DNA from: Tigriopus japonicus
Lineage: Eukaryota; Arthropoda; Copepoda; Harpacticoida; Harpacticidae
Assembly: GCA_010645155.1 (NCBI GenBank)
Contig: CM021322.1
Location: 7,584,614-7,648,613, forward strand
Length of the DNA: 64,000 nucleotides
Reading direction: 5' to 3'
The translations under genes were made by a program, and so were the position numbers. Position 1 is the first letter of the stretch, and every line of letters starts with the position of its first letter. Below the pieces are notes generated by a model that saw only the letters and a list, made by a program, of their open reading frames with translations, was not told the origin of the DNA and searched no databases. Of the stretch, positions 43,601-57,892 are shown piece after piece.

Positions 43601-45067
43601 TTTTCATCTTTCGTTGGTTTTTGAGCGGAAATGAGAAATTACTTAATTACTTTTTGGTAGTTCATGACTTTTACCATGGCTTCAGGGCGGGGACAAAAGA
43701 GCCACTAAAATATAAGAACTTTTTTTCTGTGCATGACGACTGTCTCTGTCGCCTTTTCCACATCTGGTCGTAATTTACCAGCCCGTAATTTTGGCACACG
43801 CCAAAGTTACCCATTTACTCATCTTATTTCCAGCTGACATTTTAAGGTTCAATAAACGCTTTGAATCCCTTCAAATTTTGGCATTAAGAGAAAAGTTTCA
43901 TGCCACATATATACAAAGTGTTCCAGGAAATGATTGATAATGAGAGGCAGGACCAAGATTAATGATGACCGTTGGAAACCAAGATTGATATTAATAATAT
44001 GTCCCAGCATATACTTAAACCACCAGTAAAGGAGGCGGGGACTGGGATGATTCCAAATCCCAGTGTTTTATGGCATGAAAAAAGCAAGCAAAAGAGAGAG
44101 AGGAAAGAAAGACACGCAGAGATTTGTTGTTGGTGATAGCACAAGAAAGATCCTGAGCTCTCCAGTCACAACCAACGCCTCACCTCGCCAAGCCTCTTCT
44201 ACACTTGATCAACCAACCACAACGTCGAATCTTTTTGCTGAAACTATGCCACTGATATAGCAGAAATTGTAGCTCAAGTATCCAATTGAATAGGCATGTT
44301 AAATTTTTCAGGAGCAAACTTATTTCAGAGAGATTTAGTAGTGATATCTGAGGGAGTAGCGAAGTAAATTAAAGTAGACTAACCCTTGTCTCCACCAGAA
44401 AAATATTTCGGTCTTTTCAATCTAAGCATAAATGGCACTTGAAAATATTTGTAAATATGTTTTATGGAAATAATAAGACACAAAATTTAAGTTTCTGGAC
44501 CAGGAAGCAATAAGAATAAAAACAAAGACTAGTTGTTTTTTCAAAGTCCGATGTAGATTAAACATACGCATTTAAAAAACTAACAAATTAAGAATTTTTA
44601 AAAACCAATTTCACACATTTCGAGAATGCACTATGATGCCTTTTGAAATGAATTGAAACTGTTTTGTACAGCAATTCAATCAGTTGAACCACCTTGGTTC
44701 ATTTTGTCCCAAAAAAGTAATAAAAAAATCTGTGGGTGTTTGCAAAGTAGATACTAAACATAGTAAAGCCCACAATTTTAAACGCATAACTAAAAACTGA
44801 TTTTTTGGAATAGATGAATAACTCTTTGCACATCATGTTGTAAACTTTTGTCACTGAAATATAAAAATAAAACACCTTAAAAAGCTATACGTTTCTCAGT
44901 AACATTGCTCATTTTCGGAGAAGCAAATGACACATCTCAGTCTTCGTGTATCTCTGTTGATAAACAAATTCAATTCCTTTTGAATTTGACTGTGATTCAC
45001 CCGTCGATGGAGCTTGCCACAACTCGAACTGGAATGCATTATTAGAGTACACCTTTAGACGACATCG
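40610..45067. other. Gene-poor region, nothing recognised
   Basis: No convincing exon, domain or complete transposon seen. Frames of 60-95 codons (for example 42806-43093) lack domain features or sustained coding character. Confidence 0.3.
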
Positions 45068-45110
<43 letters not shown>

Positions 45111-45111
45111 C
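45068..45111. repeat. (CAA)n microsatellite
   Basis: About 14 uninterrupted CAA trinucleotides. The polyvaline and polycysteine frames on the other strand are artefacts of it. Confidence 0.95.
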
Positions 45112-47855
45112 CAAGTTCTCCATTACTCGAGTCAAGCAAGCCTCGTTCGGGTTAAACCGAACTAAACGAGCTCTCAACCAACCAGGAGACAAACTCCATA
45201 AAGAAGTCAAACGGGTACAGTACTTGTTGCGTAGGAGATCCATTCTGGCGAGCGATCAAGTGATGCCACTTTTTCATTTGAATTCTAAGGGCTCCACCCA
45301 TTTCACAGAATGAATCTGCGCAAATCAAAAGGATATGGCAACCATCCGGGATCCACTCTGTGAGTTCTTTTACAGATATCGTCGATATCAAGGCACGCAA
45401 GCCTTTGAAAGCAAAACTAACTTGGTGGAACTCCTGATTTTTTTTGTATATTGTCCAGTATTTATTTGACTTTCTGCCTTTCTCACTTTGGAAAAGGAAC
45501 CCTCTGTAATCGAGATTGACCCAAATCAAATGAATGTCGGTTTTTTTCTTCTTCTTTCATATGTTTTTGGTGGAATTCTCACAAAGGGCGGCTTTTTCCT
45601 CAATGGTCATGTCCAACGGCAAATTCAATATTCTCACACGTAATAAGTCACGGTTGTTGGGATTCAAGCATCGAATCCCACTTGCATATTTGATTAGGCG
45701 TGCATTCTTGATGCATCCAAAAAGAGCTCTCTTTCTTCTCCCTGTTACCATTTGGACCTATTACTACTGAAACTGAAAGGATTTTAGACCATTTTTATCT
45801 GAATCATATATTCCTTATCGGCCTTGATCCAAGAGGATGGATGGTTAGATGGTTGCTTGGTATTACACAATATATGTGAAGAGTGCGGGGTTGGGGATTG
45901 GCAGAGGAAGTAGGTTTCGTCGTAAAAAAGTTTGGGGAGTCTTAACGAGCTTCTGGAAAACTGTCAAGGCGCTAAATCCACAAGTCAAAAAATGTCAAGC
46001 TTAGGACTACTTAAATCATGAACATTTCAGAAAAAATATAATTAGTCGTTTAGGAATGGAACTTCGTAGAGAAATGAGGATTTTAGGTAGAAACTTCAAT
46101 TCTATGTTTTGTGCATGGTCCATTGATAGTTCAGCAGTTCAAACTTGAAGCTAAATTTGGCCGGATGTACAGTTGGTTTTGTTTTTGAAAGGTCATATGA
46201 GGGATATCAAGGAGGCAAATCGTGTGAATCTGTTAAGCCAGGTCAGATAAAAACAGAGGTTAGGAATGAATTGGAAGATCCTCGGATAATGAGCTGCCTG
46301 CTTCAACCATTGAAACCACCAAACTGGTTGCGAGATTCGAAGGCGGAGCCGTTTTCGTTCGCACACACTACAGAGATCGAAACCAAAGAGGGTTGGTTTT
46401 GTGCCAATTAACAACTTGTTGATTAGCCGGAATGGAAGTGGAAACGGCCATTCTTTTTTAGGTCCAAAGGGAACTTGAACGAAAAACGGACGACTGTCGT
46501 TTTCTGATTACTAAAATCGTTCGGTGGCTAGGAGAATGCGTGAAAAGATATTGATAACAGTTTCAGGTTGAATTTTTTAGAAGGGTGATTTATTGACTCT
46601 AGAACGCCAGAGTGAGATATCTTCCAGGTATCAAAGAAGGATCGTCATGGGATCTATTTTAAGGGACACTACCTTATCATTTTCTTGTTTCCTCACGTCA
46701 ATTTCAATCTGGAGACTAAAAAATGTATTTGTTCTTTGACAGGGCTAAATTCTGTGTGCACATAATACAAAAAGTGGAGCCCCTCTCACGCGATGCCTGC
46801 CCAAAAAGTAATGATCAGACACTCATTACTTGGGACGAGTCCTTCTCCATTCAATGAAGATGTCCCCTGATATGACAAAAGACTCATTTTTTTCGATCAG
46901 GTTTGATGAATCTTAGGGATTAATGCTTCAAGGAACTGCCAAAGCAACCGAGAATCGATGATTATTATCCCTATAGAAAAGGTCTTTTTCCGACTTTTAA
47001 GTAGTAACCCAGTAGTGCACTGATTTGGCTTTTCTCTTTGAATCGCTACGGTTGGCTTGGCTTTCTGAGAAGAAGCGTAATTGAGCAAACATCAACAAAT
47101 CTTTTTCTTTTCAAATTATCTCCCAAAACCATTGTGCGACCAGTACGTCCGTCGACCATGCGTTGTCGGGTACAATAATGCTCCCCTCACTTTCCTCCCA
47201 TGTAACTCAATGAAACCCATCAAAATGAATTTCACACAGGTGCAACAAGTGGCAACCGCGGTAATACTCCAGTACACAAGTAACTCTCGATGGCAGAGCC
47301 TCCTACTACCACCACCCCAACCAGTCGACCAACCAAACATGAAGGATCTCACATTTGGGATAGCCACTAACCGAGGGTGCTTGTTCGTCTTGATGTCTCT
47401 TACTCATGCTCGAGCCTCACTCATTCACTATCGAAACGTATTTTAGTCAGGAGAGGCACCTTTTTTTCCTTTTGGCTAAGGGAGAAATAAATGGTCACCC
47501 TGATTGTTCAAGGACAACTGGTTTAACCACAGAAAAGATACTTTCAGATTTTCAGGTTAAAGTTAGTGTGGATTTGGTTCTGTCATCTGTCACAAATAGC
47601 TTGCCTCATGTCGAAAGGTTTTAGTGTAATTGTTGTACCGGTTAATTAATGACAACAAACACTAAAGACGTATTTACTGGGCCTTGGCTTTAAACAAACT
47701 GTGCACAAATCCCCGAGATAAAGAACAACAACATTTAAGTAAGATTTTCAGCAAGACATTCCTTACAGGCTGTGAGAATGTAAAAGATTAATTCCAAAGG
47801 TATATGGACTTTGACTCAGCGTCATAGCAAATAATCACATGAGGAATCACGTCTT
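45112..47855. other. Gene-poor region, nothing recognised
   Basis: Frames such as 45152-45529 (-, 125 codons) and 46145-46411 (+, 88 codons) have no recognisable domain or splice context. Confidence 0.3.
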
Positions 47856-47857
47856 AG

Positions 47858-48102
47858 GGAGGAGACGTGGTGTCGTGGTTAGCGCAGTTTCCTGTAGTGA
47901 GAGAGGTCCCAGGTTCGATTCTCCTCCCCGACCTCTCTCAGGGAAACTTTTAGACGCTAATCCACACCCACAGACGGAGAACCAATCTGATACCGGACAC
48001 GAGATTGCCTATCGGAAATGATTTGGAAGATGTGATGGCTGGCTTCGCTGGCCGGGCGAGGCTCAAACCTCCGACCCTAGCACCCACAATAAAAAAAAAA
48101 GA
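47858..48102 (+). mobile_element. tRNA-derived SINE with A-rich tail
   Basis: The tRNA-like head contains GTGTCGTGGTTAGCGCAGTT (A-box region) and CCAGGTTCGATTCTCC (B-box), bordered by complementary GGGAGGAG and CTCCTCCCC. A tRNA-unrelated body of about 170 bases follows, ending in an A-run after CCCACAATA. The translated head (RGVVVSAVSC..RGPRFDS) is the kind of peptide that tRNA-SINE heads give by chance in many genomes. No clear target duplication. Confidence 0.8.
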
Positions 48103-51100
48103 ATTGTGTTCATTAGAATTTGCGGCGATGGTTTGGAGAAACCTTGAAATTTAGCATGGGTTGCAACAAAATGCTGTTCTATTATCCTTTGCTAGTTATT
48201 TTAAAATTCCTTGGGCTTAAGTAATAAAACGCGCCCAATGACCCATGAGTACACATCAATTAACCTATAGCTCAAAATGCCTACTTTTTCAGGGTGGCTT
48301 ATTTTAGTTCCCTAAACGTTCGAACACGCCAAATCCCAACAAAGAAAAAAGTGAGTCCCCAACCTGATTCAAGGCGAGATCGTGGTTCTCCAATGAAGAA
48401 GCTCCAGTTCGTCTGTGCTTTATCGGAAGTGGGTAATTATCCCCAAAAGAAGACCGAGCTGAAGGCAACGAGAAACAGGGGGGAAAAGAGCCCAGTGAAG
48501 AGATTCTCGTCACGAATTTGATCAGCTTCCTTCAAGGAAACACCATGATATTGTCGGCCCAGAATTTGGCCACTCATGTCGAAGACACTACTGTGTCTGT
48601 GTGATCATCATTGTATCAATGGTCTCACTATACAACAAGCTTTTCCAAAGCGACGGAGATCGAAAGAGCCATTACAAAGAGACATGGTTTTTTTTATTGC
48701 CGAACCACATTGACTATGAAGAAAACTCTCAGACCGATTGAACTGAATGTAGGTGCACAGAGATGGTAAACCTTATTGGGACAAAGATTCTTTCAAAGAC
48801 GAATCGTGTGACATCAGAAATTTATGAGTTGAAAAACCGTTGGTTAATAACACAATCATGGGGCTTACTACTTATTTCATGTCAAACTTGGTAGCTGCCC
48901 GTTAGTTCCTAATGAATCTTTTACAAAACTGACCTGTGAGCTCTCTCTATCCATCCAAGTCTTTGGGTTGTTCAGGCCATCAGGATTAAAAATGGGTTGA
49001 AAAATCGAGTTTCTGAATTTCTTTAGAGAGACACTTTACAAATGTTAGCAGCTGTGAACATTTCGGGTTAATCCTTTTTTGTGGTAAGTCAGCTGTCAGA
49101 GAATTAAATGTAGCTTTCTAGTAAAAACAACCCTAGAGAGTAGTACTTGTGGCTTTGATCTGTCAAGCCAATTGGTTGGGGATGGAGGAGAAGGCGGTTT
49201 TGATGTTCAAAGTGGTTTGCTTGGGCAGGAAGTGGCTATTCATTATGGCTTTGGAGAGGGGGTCTACAGCCAGTTCGTAGGATTGTGGGACAAGCTTGAT
49301 TTGATGTCAGAGGTAATTTGGAAAATGAGTTAAACACGGGGGTTATCATTAGGTTTATGGGGGACCTACATCGTTCATGATACATCACCTTTTGATGAGA
49401 GACTTTGTGAATGAGTGAGTCGAAGTGGTTTCCTTGAAGCTTTTTTGGGGGCGACTGGGAAAATGGTCAGTGTAACATGGGGGAAAATGAACTTTTTACT
49501 AATCCTTGCCGTTTTCATGGGATATATGAAATGGGGGAATACATTATTGTTACATTAAATTATGGACGAGATCATTTTGAACATTTATAGATAATAACCA
49601 TTTTTGGCACATACCATGTTTCTCTAGTGCTGATTGCTATTGTTTCAAAATGCTCTTTTTGGAGGGAATAGTTCAAGTCTTGGATTAGCCATTCTTTTTG
49701 ATGAGCATTAGATTACTAATTTTGATGATATGAGTATTATCTAATTTCAAGAGCTTTGCTGAACAATCATCTTCTGAAGCCTTGTGTTATTCAACAAAAG
49801 AGAATCTAAAAAAGACAAATCCCCTTTACATAACTTTGTCACTTCTAGATTCACATATTCAAAGTTGTTCAATTACGAGGCAGCAGAAAAATAATGACCA
49901 GAATCCTTAAAGATCACCTAAATATGATATGGAATAGCATCAAACACTCGAATGAATCAGTCTAACCTACCAATGGTTCTTTGCAACCAATAACCACCCG
50001 TTGCACTTCTTTTTTTTTATTAGTCCTCGCTTGAAAAATGAAGCAAGATCGTCTGGAAAAATGGTTCACATGTTTGAGCTTCCAAGTCAGTAGTCGGCGG
50101 TGTTTCGGAGTACCAATGGTAATCATGTGTCTACCTTGCGGTTAAATATTCAAGCTCCTGAGAATGCAAGACATGGCTGAATCTCAAAGACATTCCGATC
50201 AAAAAGTGATACTGCTTTATGGGTCGGAAACTCTGCTCGCTTCTTCAATACCTCCTGAGGCTTGGTGGGCACTCAAAGAACCCATGACGCCATTCGTGGG
50301 AATCAAGAAGAAACTTGTGATTTATTTTCTCCGCTATTTGTCACGCCAAATTAGTCTACATTCCTTATGCACGCCTTCTGATCTACATTTTAAAAAAAAC
50401 ACGCGCCGATTTTAAGTTTTTCCGAGAACCAGTGACTCAAACAACTTGAGAAATGTCCTTCCAAAAACCATTGTCTTTTGTCACAAAGCTCGGTCAAGAG
50501 CTATTAAAGCTGGAAAAAATCTCCCTACTCACACGCTATAACTAGGGATGACCGGTTGAACAATTTGCTTCGAAACCATGAACCTCAGTTGAACGTATTT
50601 TTCCAATCAAAAGCAAGTTTTTGATATAATTATCCGGTTGACAGTCCCTAATTGCAACAAAGCACCGATACATGGAGTCCTTTTGGCTGAGCAAAGTATG
50701 CCTTGAGTGTCTCTTTTTTTCACCTGAATTTTCCAGCCAGATCAATGCATTGTTCTAGTGTTCTCGTCGAACAGAAGCATTTTTCTAGCCCTGGGCTGAT
50801 TGTGCTTTATCAAGGGGGAAAATAAAGCCTTGAATGATTGCTTCAATAACGACCGTGAACTTGGATCTGACTAACGCCAAGTGACTTCAACGCTCTTTGG
50901 AGGCGGTAATAATCATGATGGTTGTTCTCTTGCCTCCATAGTGCTCTTTTTGACGAGTTCATACAATAGGATCTGTATGTGGTACATAGTCAAGGGACAT
51001 GGCAACTAGTTGTTGTAGTTCACAGGCAGGCACGTGAGGCTGGAGCCTGTCTAATTCTAATAAGTTGGCAAGGAGACATGATCTTGAAGGCCACGTGGTA

Positions 51101-52969
51101 TGATATGCACACTTGTAAGTACAATGATACTTTTCTACAGACTACGAGGAACACAATGGCAAAATAGGAGGAAGAAGGGGTCGTCAGCCACGAGCATTGT
51201 GTCCTGTCAAGGTGAACAATCTCAATGAATACATTTCAAGACAAATTTCAAAGGTCAAAACTGTGAAAGATCCATTCAATAATGCTGACATCCGCCTGCA
51301 ACAATATTCGCTGGTATTTGATTGAGCAAAGTTCGAATTATTTGAAAAAGGCAACTCGGTAGGATTTATTGCAAATTGCAATATGCTCAATTGAACCAGA
51401 TACTTATATTATTCTCCATGATATTAGCCAACATTTCTATATTCCAGTACTTGTACTAGTAGTTTAAGTGCCGAAACACGTAAGGTAAAAAACTTACACA
51501 TATTATTTTCATTGAAGGAATTTTCAAAAAAGGTATGTATTTTGCCTCATAACTTTGTTTAGGAAAACTCAACCTGATTTGTGGGGAAACCTTTACCCGC
51601 TAATTTTCGCATCTAAACTAAAGTTGCCCCAAAAATCAGTGCATACCTCATCTTTCTACTCCATAACTCTGTAGCATTAATAATGTTTCTTTTTGTTCAA
51701 AAAAGTCTTCTGCTGGAAATTTCTGACGAACCTCTCAAGTTTCAATCTTCAGAAAATGCAAAGTAAAAACTAGCCAAGAACTTAGTGTTGATGTTCGTTG
51801 TCCGGACATTTTATCTGATCGAACTTCAAGGGTAAAGAAAGTATGGAGTGTGGAAGATTTGTAACACACGACTGACCTCAGACAAAAGAGGACTCTTAAT
51901 TGAATCCAAATTCCATTACTCGGAACTACGAGGTGCATGTCCATCCACAAACTTGGCCAGAGATGCATCCTACTGTCCCTCCACATTTTTTCCGTTCACT
52001 TCACTCAGGATCTACTTTAGATACGTACAAACAGTACTGTACGTATCAATCCACAGCATCATGGATAGAAATTCAAAATCAAGGCGGTGTCTCTTCATCG
52101 GAACTGGATTCCGGGGGCAAAAATGGGATGCAACCTGCCACTGGTTACAGTACTTCGCGTACCTACATCCATGTACTGTAGGTTTGCACTAGTTTGCCGG
52201 AGTGCTATCTCTCTTGCCATTGTAATCTATCAAGTTTTGGAATCTCCACCGAGAGGATGTTGTGAAAACTGTCGAACCATGACGGTGAACGGCGACCGCA
52301 CTTAAAATGTGAGTACTACGAACCAACTTTGTTACCATCCATCGGTAGATGAAGGCAAGACAGAGAGTCCTCCTCATAAAGCAAGAGGAGAAATGGGAAT
52401 AATAAGACGGTTAAGGAACATGGACAATGAATGAATGAATGAATGCCAACCTCGCTTTTTAGCTTGAACACTTGAGAACGGACCTCGAAAAGAAGATGTG
52501 GGTGACAGTTTTCTCACCCGACCAAACCGCTGGGCTCAATTAAGTCCCAAATTTATTGGCGGCATCGCCTTTAAGTCCGCCATCGAAGAATGAGTGGTGC
52601 CACTTTGAACATATTGGTTTCTGGACAACAATTCCGAGTCCGCACCTTTGAATAGAAACACAGAACTTGGCCATGAATGGATCGATGGGTTGCCAATGAC
52701 CAAGCCTGCTTTCAAAGTTTGACTCTCATGGAAAAAGGATGCTCAAATCTCTACCAAAGTTTAAAGGAATGGGATTGTTAGCGAAGGGACAAAAGACGAG
52801 GGACTTTTCATTTCACGTTCAGCAGTTGCAGCCAACATTTCTAGTAATGCTTGAATACTAAATATTATGATTTAGCAAGATGTTACAACATTGCTTGATA
52901 ACGTTGCACTTTTAAAAGAGGTTGAAGGAAAGTTACATACATGTATAAGGCACGGAAAAATAGGTGTTA
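48103..52969. other. Gene-poor region, nothing recognised
   Basis: Only a short (AATG)n run near 52426-52444 and weak chance frames. No domain or complete transposon recognised. Confidence 0.3.
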
Positions 52970-52972
52970 TTT

Positions 52973-53060
52973 TGCTGTAGAGCAGAAATCACAAACGTTT
53001 CACAACGTAGTGTCAGCTGACCTCACTCAATGAAACGTCTAGAATCTGTGCTCTACGGCA
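52973..53060. repeat. Imperfect 88-bp palindrome
   Basis: TGCTGTAGAGCA at the left pairs with TGCTCTACGGCA at the right. The arms continue through ACGTTTCA/TGAAACGT to a central GTCAGCTGAC, with scattered mismatches. Size and shape resemble either a miRNA-like stem-loop or a very small foldback MITE. No target duplication identified. Confidence 0.6.
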
Positions 53061-53221
53061 AAAAAATCCGGGCCCCAGTTCTTATAAAAGCAATCGGTGT
53101 TGAATATTTTCAAATAAGGTTACTTTTTTAAGCTAGGATTCTTAGAATGTGGATTGTTGGAGAAAGGACAAAACAAGACTTCTCTCCACTTATCGGTTGC
53201 TATCAATCATTACACGTGTTG

Positions 53222-53455
53222 TAAATATTGGACACTAAATACTCTTACTTGGCAAGCCATCATTATACGTTCAACATAAATTGCACTTTTTCTGAAGAAA
53301 TCAGCAAACGTTGTGGAATGTTTTCTAATTTTGAAAAATATTAAATATTGGACACTAAATACTCTTACTTGGCAAGCCATCATTATACGTTCAACATAAA
53401 TTGCACTTTTTCCGAAGAAATTAGCAAACGTTGTGGAATGTTTTCTAATTTTGAT
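53222..53455. repeat. Tandem duplication, 120-bp unit
   Basis: TAAATATTGGACACTAAATA begins at 53222 and again at 53342. The two copies differ at only a few positions up to the second ATTTTGA near 53453. A much older, diverged relative of the flanking sequence is visible around 52770-52900. Confidence 0.9.
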
Positions 53456-56400
53456 ATTCCGTAACATCGATCCTAAAGGCTCATTAAAGAGCCAGGTATA
53501 GTTAACAAAAATTGTTTCTTTTTCTCAAGAGCAGATAAGGATTTATGAAAAGGACCGAATCCAAAGTATAAAATAAGTCACCATTCAGATCATCATTGGA
53601 ATTGAACAAGATCCATTTCCGAAAAGCCACCCTTCCATTCCAACTTTCCCCAGGATCGGCTCAGTCTTCCCAAACCAATCCTGGTCATTGGTGTACTGTA
53701 CCATGTACGTTGTATTGTCTTTCGAACATTGCGTGGGGAAACTTCTCATGGGAGTAACAAGGCAGCAGCAACACCTGCCTTTTCCTCATTAAAGGAGTCT
53801 CTGAGAACATTTTTCCCTCCCCGAGAGTATCCATCACCAACATCAACTAATCCAGGTGAGGTCTCATCTGCGAACAACCAACAACCAACCAACCACCGTT
53901 GCCGAAAATGGCATCTAACAACCAAATAAAGATAACGATGTCATCGCTTATCCAAATAATCTGCTCCCATTCCAACCAGTCCAAGTGCTCTCATAACGCC
54001 CAAACAGTTGTCACGACCTCTCTCGTGTACAGAAATATACAGAGTGAGAATGTGTATGGAAAAATGGACACGACAACCAACCACGCTAATGAGGACCGAG
54101 CTTTCAATCACAGCTTCTCATTTTCAGATTTTCCAGCCATTGTGGATATTCTACTTTATAGGCAGACGACATTTAATTACATGCCAATGCGTGACAGCCG
54201 ACGAAGACATGACATTTGGCCATCATGACCTCTGGTGTGCTCCAAATACATTCACACACCTGTCCCCATTCAGCAATCTATTGTGGATGTATCAGTCTCA
54301 GAGCAACAATGATTTGAAGAATTATCCCGTGAGGTGTCTCATATTTGGATAATGATTTGTTAAACCACTGTCTAAAGGTCGTTGCTATTGTCATGTCCTT
54401 TAGTAAGGATCGAAACATACCTAGTAATCCCCGTTGATTTCCTCTGATTCGTAAGCGTTGCCCAGCAATGGATACTTTTGAGAACATTTTTAGAGTTCAG
54501 ATCCGGTGGAAAGGATCAGCAACCCTAAAGTTTAATGTCGACAGCATCCTACCATATTTGGGGGATCAATGCGTTTTCTCTCTGGTTAGTGGAAGTGAGT
54601 GGATAATCGATCTCACTTAGGTCTTTTGGGAACCCTTGTGGTCGTCACAATTCAACGATGGCATTGATGAAAACTCGACAAAGAGACAAAAGCGGTTGAA
54701 GCCCGTTTTCAAAAGACACGCAGAACTTGAACGTTGGTGAGAATTTGCAAGGTCATTTCGGGCAATTTGTCTGGTTCTGAACTTCCAGAGCTCTATATCG
54801 AGCAGCTTGTCTTTTGAAAGGAGAAAAATGCAGAAAAACCCATGCATCTTGGAAGATGACGACCGGATATGGATTCCAAGTCTTCAACGAACCCGGTAAG
54901 AGAGCTTTTTTTTCTCTCTCTCTAGGTCCAGCTGTCTCCAGGTTTTCAGGATTTGGCTTGAACAACCAGAGGAATTCATAAACATGTCGGGGGATTTTCG
55001 AGCAATGATCTGCTATTTTTTCTGTGGTCTGACGTAAATTTCTCATTGGGGACATTCTTTGGTCGTTGGAAAAAAGACAAACCCGGTCTGTCGTTTTCTC
55101 CATTCAACATGTTACAGTTTTCATACTTCACAGGGATGTCCATCTCAAATGCCATTAAGGTCTCTCTCATGACGAACGGAGATCGGGGGAGATGGCAAAT
55201 AATGATACGCCAAGCTCCCAAAATAGATAGGCTAGTCCCATCTCACTTTCAGACCTGTTATTGAACTTCCCATCTCGACGTCCAACTTCCAGCTTCTAGC
55301 TTCCATTTCTCGGTCTAATCAAGCACAACAACAACTTTCGTTCCTTCATTGTGTGTCGGTGAACACAATCCCGGGCAAGAAGTACGTATTATTATGGGAT
55401 GTGGATGGAGGGGATGGTGGAACCGTGTGCCTTCATCATCATGGTCTGGTGGGTAGTTTTTCATCGTCATCATCAGGAGTACCACTTCCTCTGGATTCAT
55501 TTTCTCTCCCCTTGTCTCAGATCCGCTTTCTGCCAAAAATCCAGCTAGCTCACCACGGACAAAATGGAAGGTGCCATAAAGCACGATATATTCAAAAGTG
55601 AAGTGAAACGTACGTTCTCTACTGTTGTATAAATGCTCTTATCAAAACTCCTCAAATTATAGCAAATGATCAAGAGCTGACTTCAATCTTGAATTGCCAA
55701 GACATCTGTTTGATTTAGCATGTCTTTTTCATGAAAAAATCTTCGGTACTTTAACTTATCTGGTACTTTAATACGAAACGACTCGCCCTTTCTCTACCTT
55801 TGATTCGAGAGAATGGAGGAACTTCCCACACGTCTATCCTTCCGAAAAGCAACCAAGCAACTGATGCCACAGATTTAAGAAACAAATTAACTCTTCATTC
55901 AAAGTTACCCCTTTCTATGCGGTTAGGGTGTTTCAAAATCATGGCAAAAAAATTCAAATGAGTCAAAGTTGTTTTTTCAGGTGTCTTTATTTGATACTTG
56001 CCCCATTGACATCTATGAATATGACAATGTTGGACTCTTGCATCGTCACATCCGAAAATCTGGTCTGAATGCACAAATGAATGCAATTCAATCGACCGAT
56101 CCAGTCCACTTGGCAGATGATCATACTTTAAGTCAACACGTTGTTGGTATAAACACGCCTTTAAGTTAAATACATTTTCAATTGAAATGTATTTGACTAA
56201 ACGTAAATCTTGTTTTGGAGAATAGCAATTTGAGACGTGTTGGGGCCGCACCGGATGTCGCTTAGAATTTCTCGTGGCGTCTCCGTTCCACGTAAACAAG
56301 AAACTTGGGTGAGGTGTCCGGTTTGTAATGAAATGATGCTTTTAAAAAACTTCGTTTGTGAGTTTTAATTTTGAACTTATTGAGAGCTCGTCCTACTTGT

Positions 56401-57015
56401 TGGTCTATAGGTTAGGTTTTTGTGTTAAGTCAGTTTGCATTTTTTCTCCTTTTGTACCTTGATTGTCTTATGTTCTGTTTTTAGACGTCTAATATACTGG
56501 CTTTGTACATTCTAATACTATAATTTTCGCTCGTTTTTTGTCCAATCCACGATTTTATTTGTTGTTGTTTTCTGAGTAAAGACCAAACGATTTTAAAGTT
56601 TATTGGTCAAAAACAGAATTCCGATAGGGCCAAATAACACTTGTACGGTCAGAACAATTTGTATTTTTTTCATTTCTAATGCTCTTAAAAATCTTTAATG
56701 GATGAATGCTATTTATATTTCATTCAAAGATTTCCCTAATTTCTCCGATAATGAGTCCCTATTCAGTTTCCCTTTTTTGTACGTAGTTCCAAGCTGACCC
56801 GTTTTTTGCCTTCCAAAGAGCAACACTGCTGTTGCTGTCGAGTCCAAATATAAATATCCGAAGCACATCCGGTCTTTCGGAAACTGGGCAACCGTGAGAA
56901 ACTCAAGGCGACGTAATGGCATAAAGCTTGGAACTTTATGAAGTATCGTGGTACTTGCTTTCAACTCTTTTTCGAGTAAATATGGGTCAACATTTTCAAT
57001 TTTCGTCCAAGGAAT
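53456..57015. other. Gene-poor region, nothing recognised
   Basis: Somewhat less AT-rich than neighbouring stretches, with short CT- and CA-rich runs. Overlapping frames at 53899-54352, 54753-55103 and 55895-56299 were inspected and show no domain. Confidence 0.3.
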
Positions 57016-57023
57016 GTAATAAC

Positions 57024-57892
57024 TAGGGCTGAATATTTTAGGTTAACTTTTTGGGCAAATTATGACATAATTAGGTTGCCAAAAATTACGTTTTAGGTTT
57101 TTTTTAGGTTGTATAGATAACACCTTTTCAGAGGCTATTCAGACCAAATATAGCCTTTTATTAATTGCTCTACAGCAGTTTACTTTTTACAAGAGTAAAA
57201 GCAGTGGAGCAGAGACAGAGGCAGTGAAAACTTAATTTGGCAGTGGTGGGAAAGTGGTAGAAATGGCAGTATAGAAAATTTTGTGGTAGAGAAATTTCTG
57301 AAGTGGCAGAATATGGCAAAAAGTGGAAGGGCAGGCAAAAAAATTGACCAAAAAACGATATCGTAAATTGTGGACCAAGAAAAGGAGATCAAAAAATTTT
57401 GACCTAAAAAACGAGATCTAAAATTTGAGCCCTAAAAAACGAGATGAAATGATTAAAAACGAGAAAAATTCGGCTCAAAGGTGACAGAATGTGGCGTTAT
57501 GTGACTTCAAAAATGGCAGCGAGCGCCTGTAATTGGCAGTATTTCAAACAAATTTTGGCAATGTCTGCCTGAAACCACCTGGTAACGCTGATTTGGCATG
57601 TTGATGGGATGAAAATCATTGTGGCTCCCACTCCTCTTCTCTCTTCCTTTGTTCTCGTGTTTTGTTTTTTTGAAGACACTGGGTTGAGGGACCTTATTGT
57701 GCAAATGACTTTAGGATAAGTAAAAATAATAATATCAGGTTGAAAACTTAATTTTAGGTAAAAATTGCCCTAAAAAGGCGAGAAAAAAGTAAATTTTTGA
57801 CTGAAAACTTAATTTTAGGTAAAAATTGCCCGAATTAGGCGTTTTAGGTTAAAACCTAAGTTTTTATGTAAAACCTAAAATATTCAGCCCTA
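57024..57892. mobile_element. Non-autonomous hAT element with TTTTAGGTT subterminal repeats
   Basis: Perfect 21-bp terminal repeats TAGGGCTGAATATTTTAGGT.. (57024, and ending at 57892) are flanked by the perfect 8-bp duplication GTAATAAC (57016-57023 and 57893-57900). TTTTAGGTT/AACCTAAAA motifs are repeated next to both ends, and an ACGAGAT motif recurs around 57360-57460. The interior has no transposase. Confidence 0.93.

Noticed and set aside
44909..45243. Polycysteine/polyvaline proteins
   Set aside because: Produced by the (CAA)n microsatellite read on the opposite strand.
47839..48021. Small protein gene (60 codons)
   Set aside because: The peptide is the translated tRNA-like head of a SINE, a common artefact.
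55895..56299. 134-codon minus-strand ORF, with a 66-codon plus-strand frame inside it
   Set aside because: No recognisable domain or splice context in either strand; kept as non-coding.
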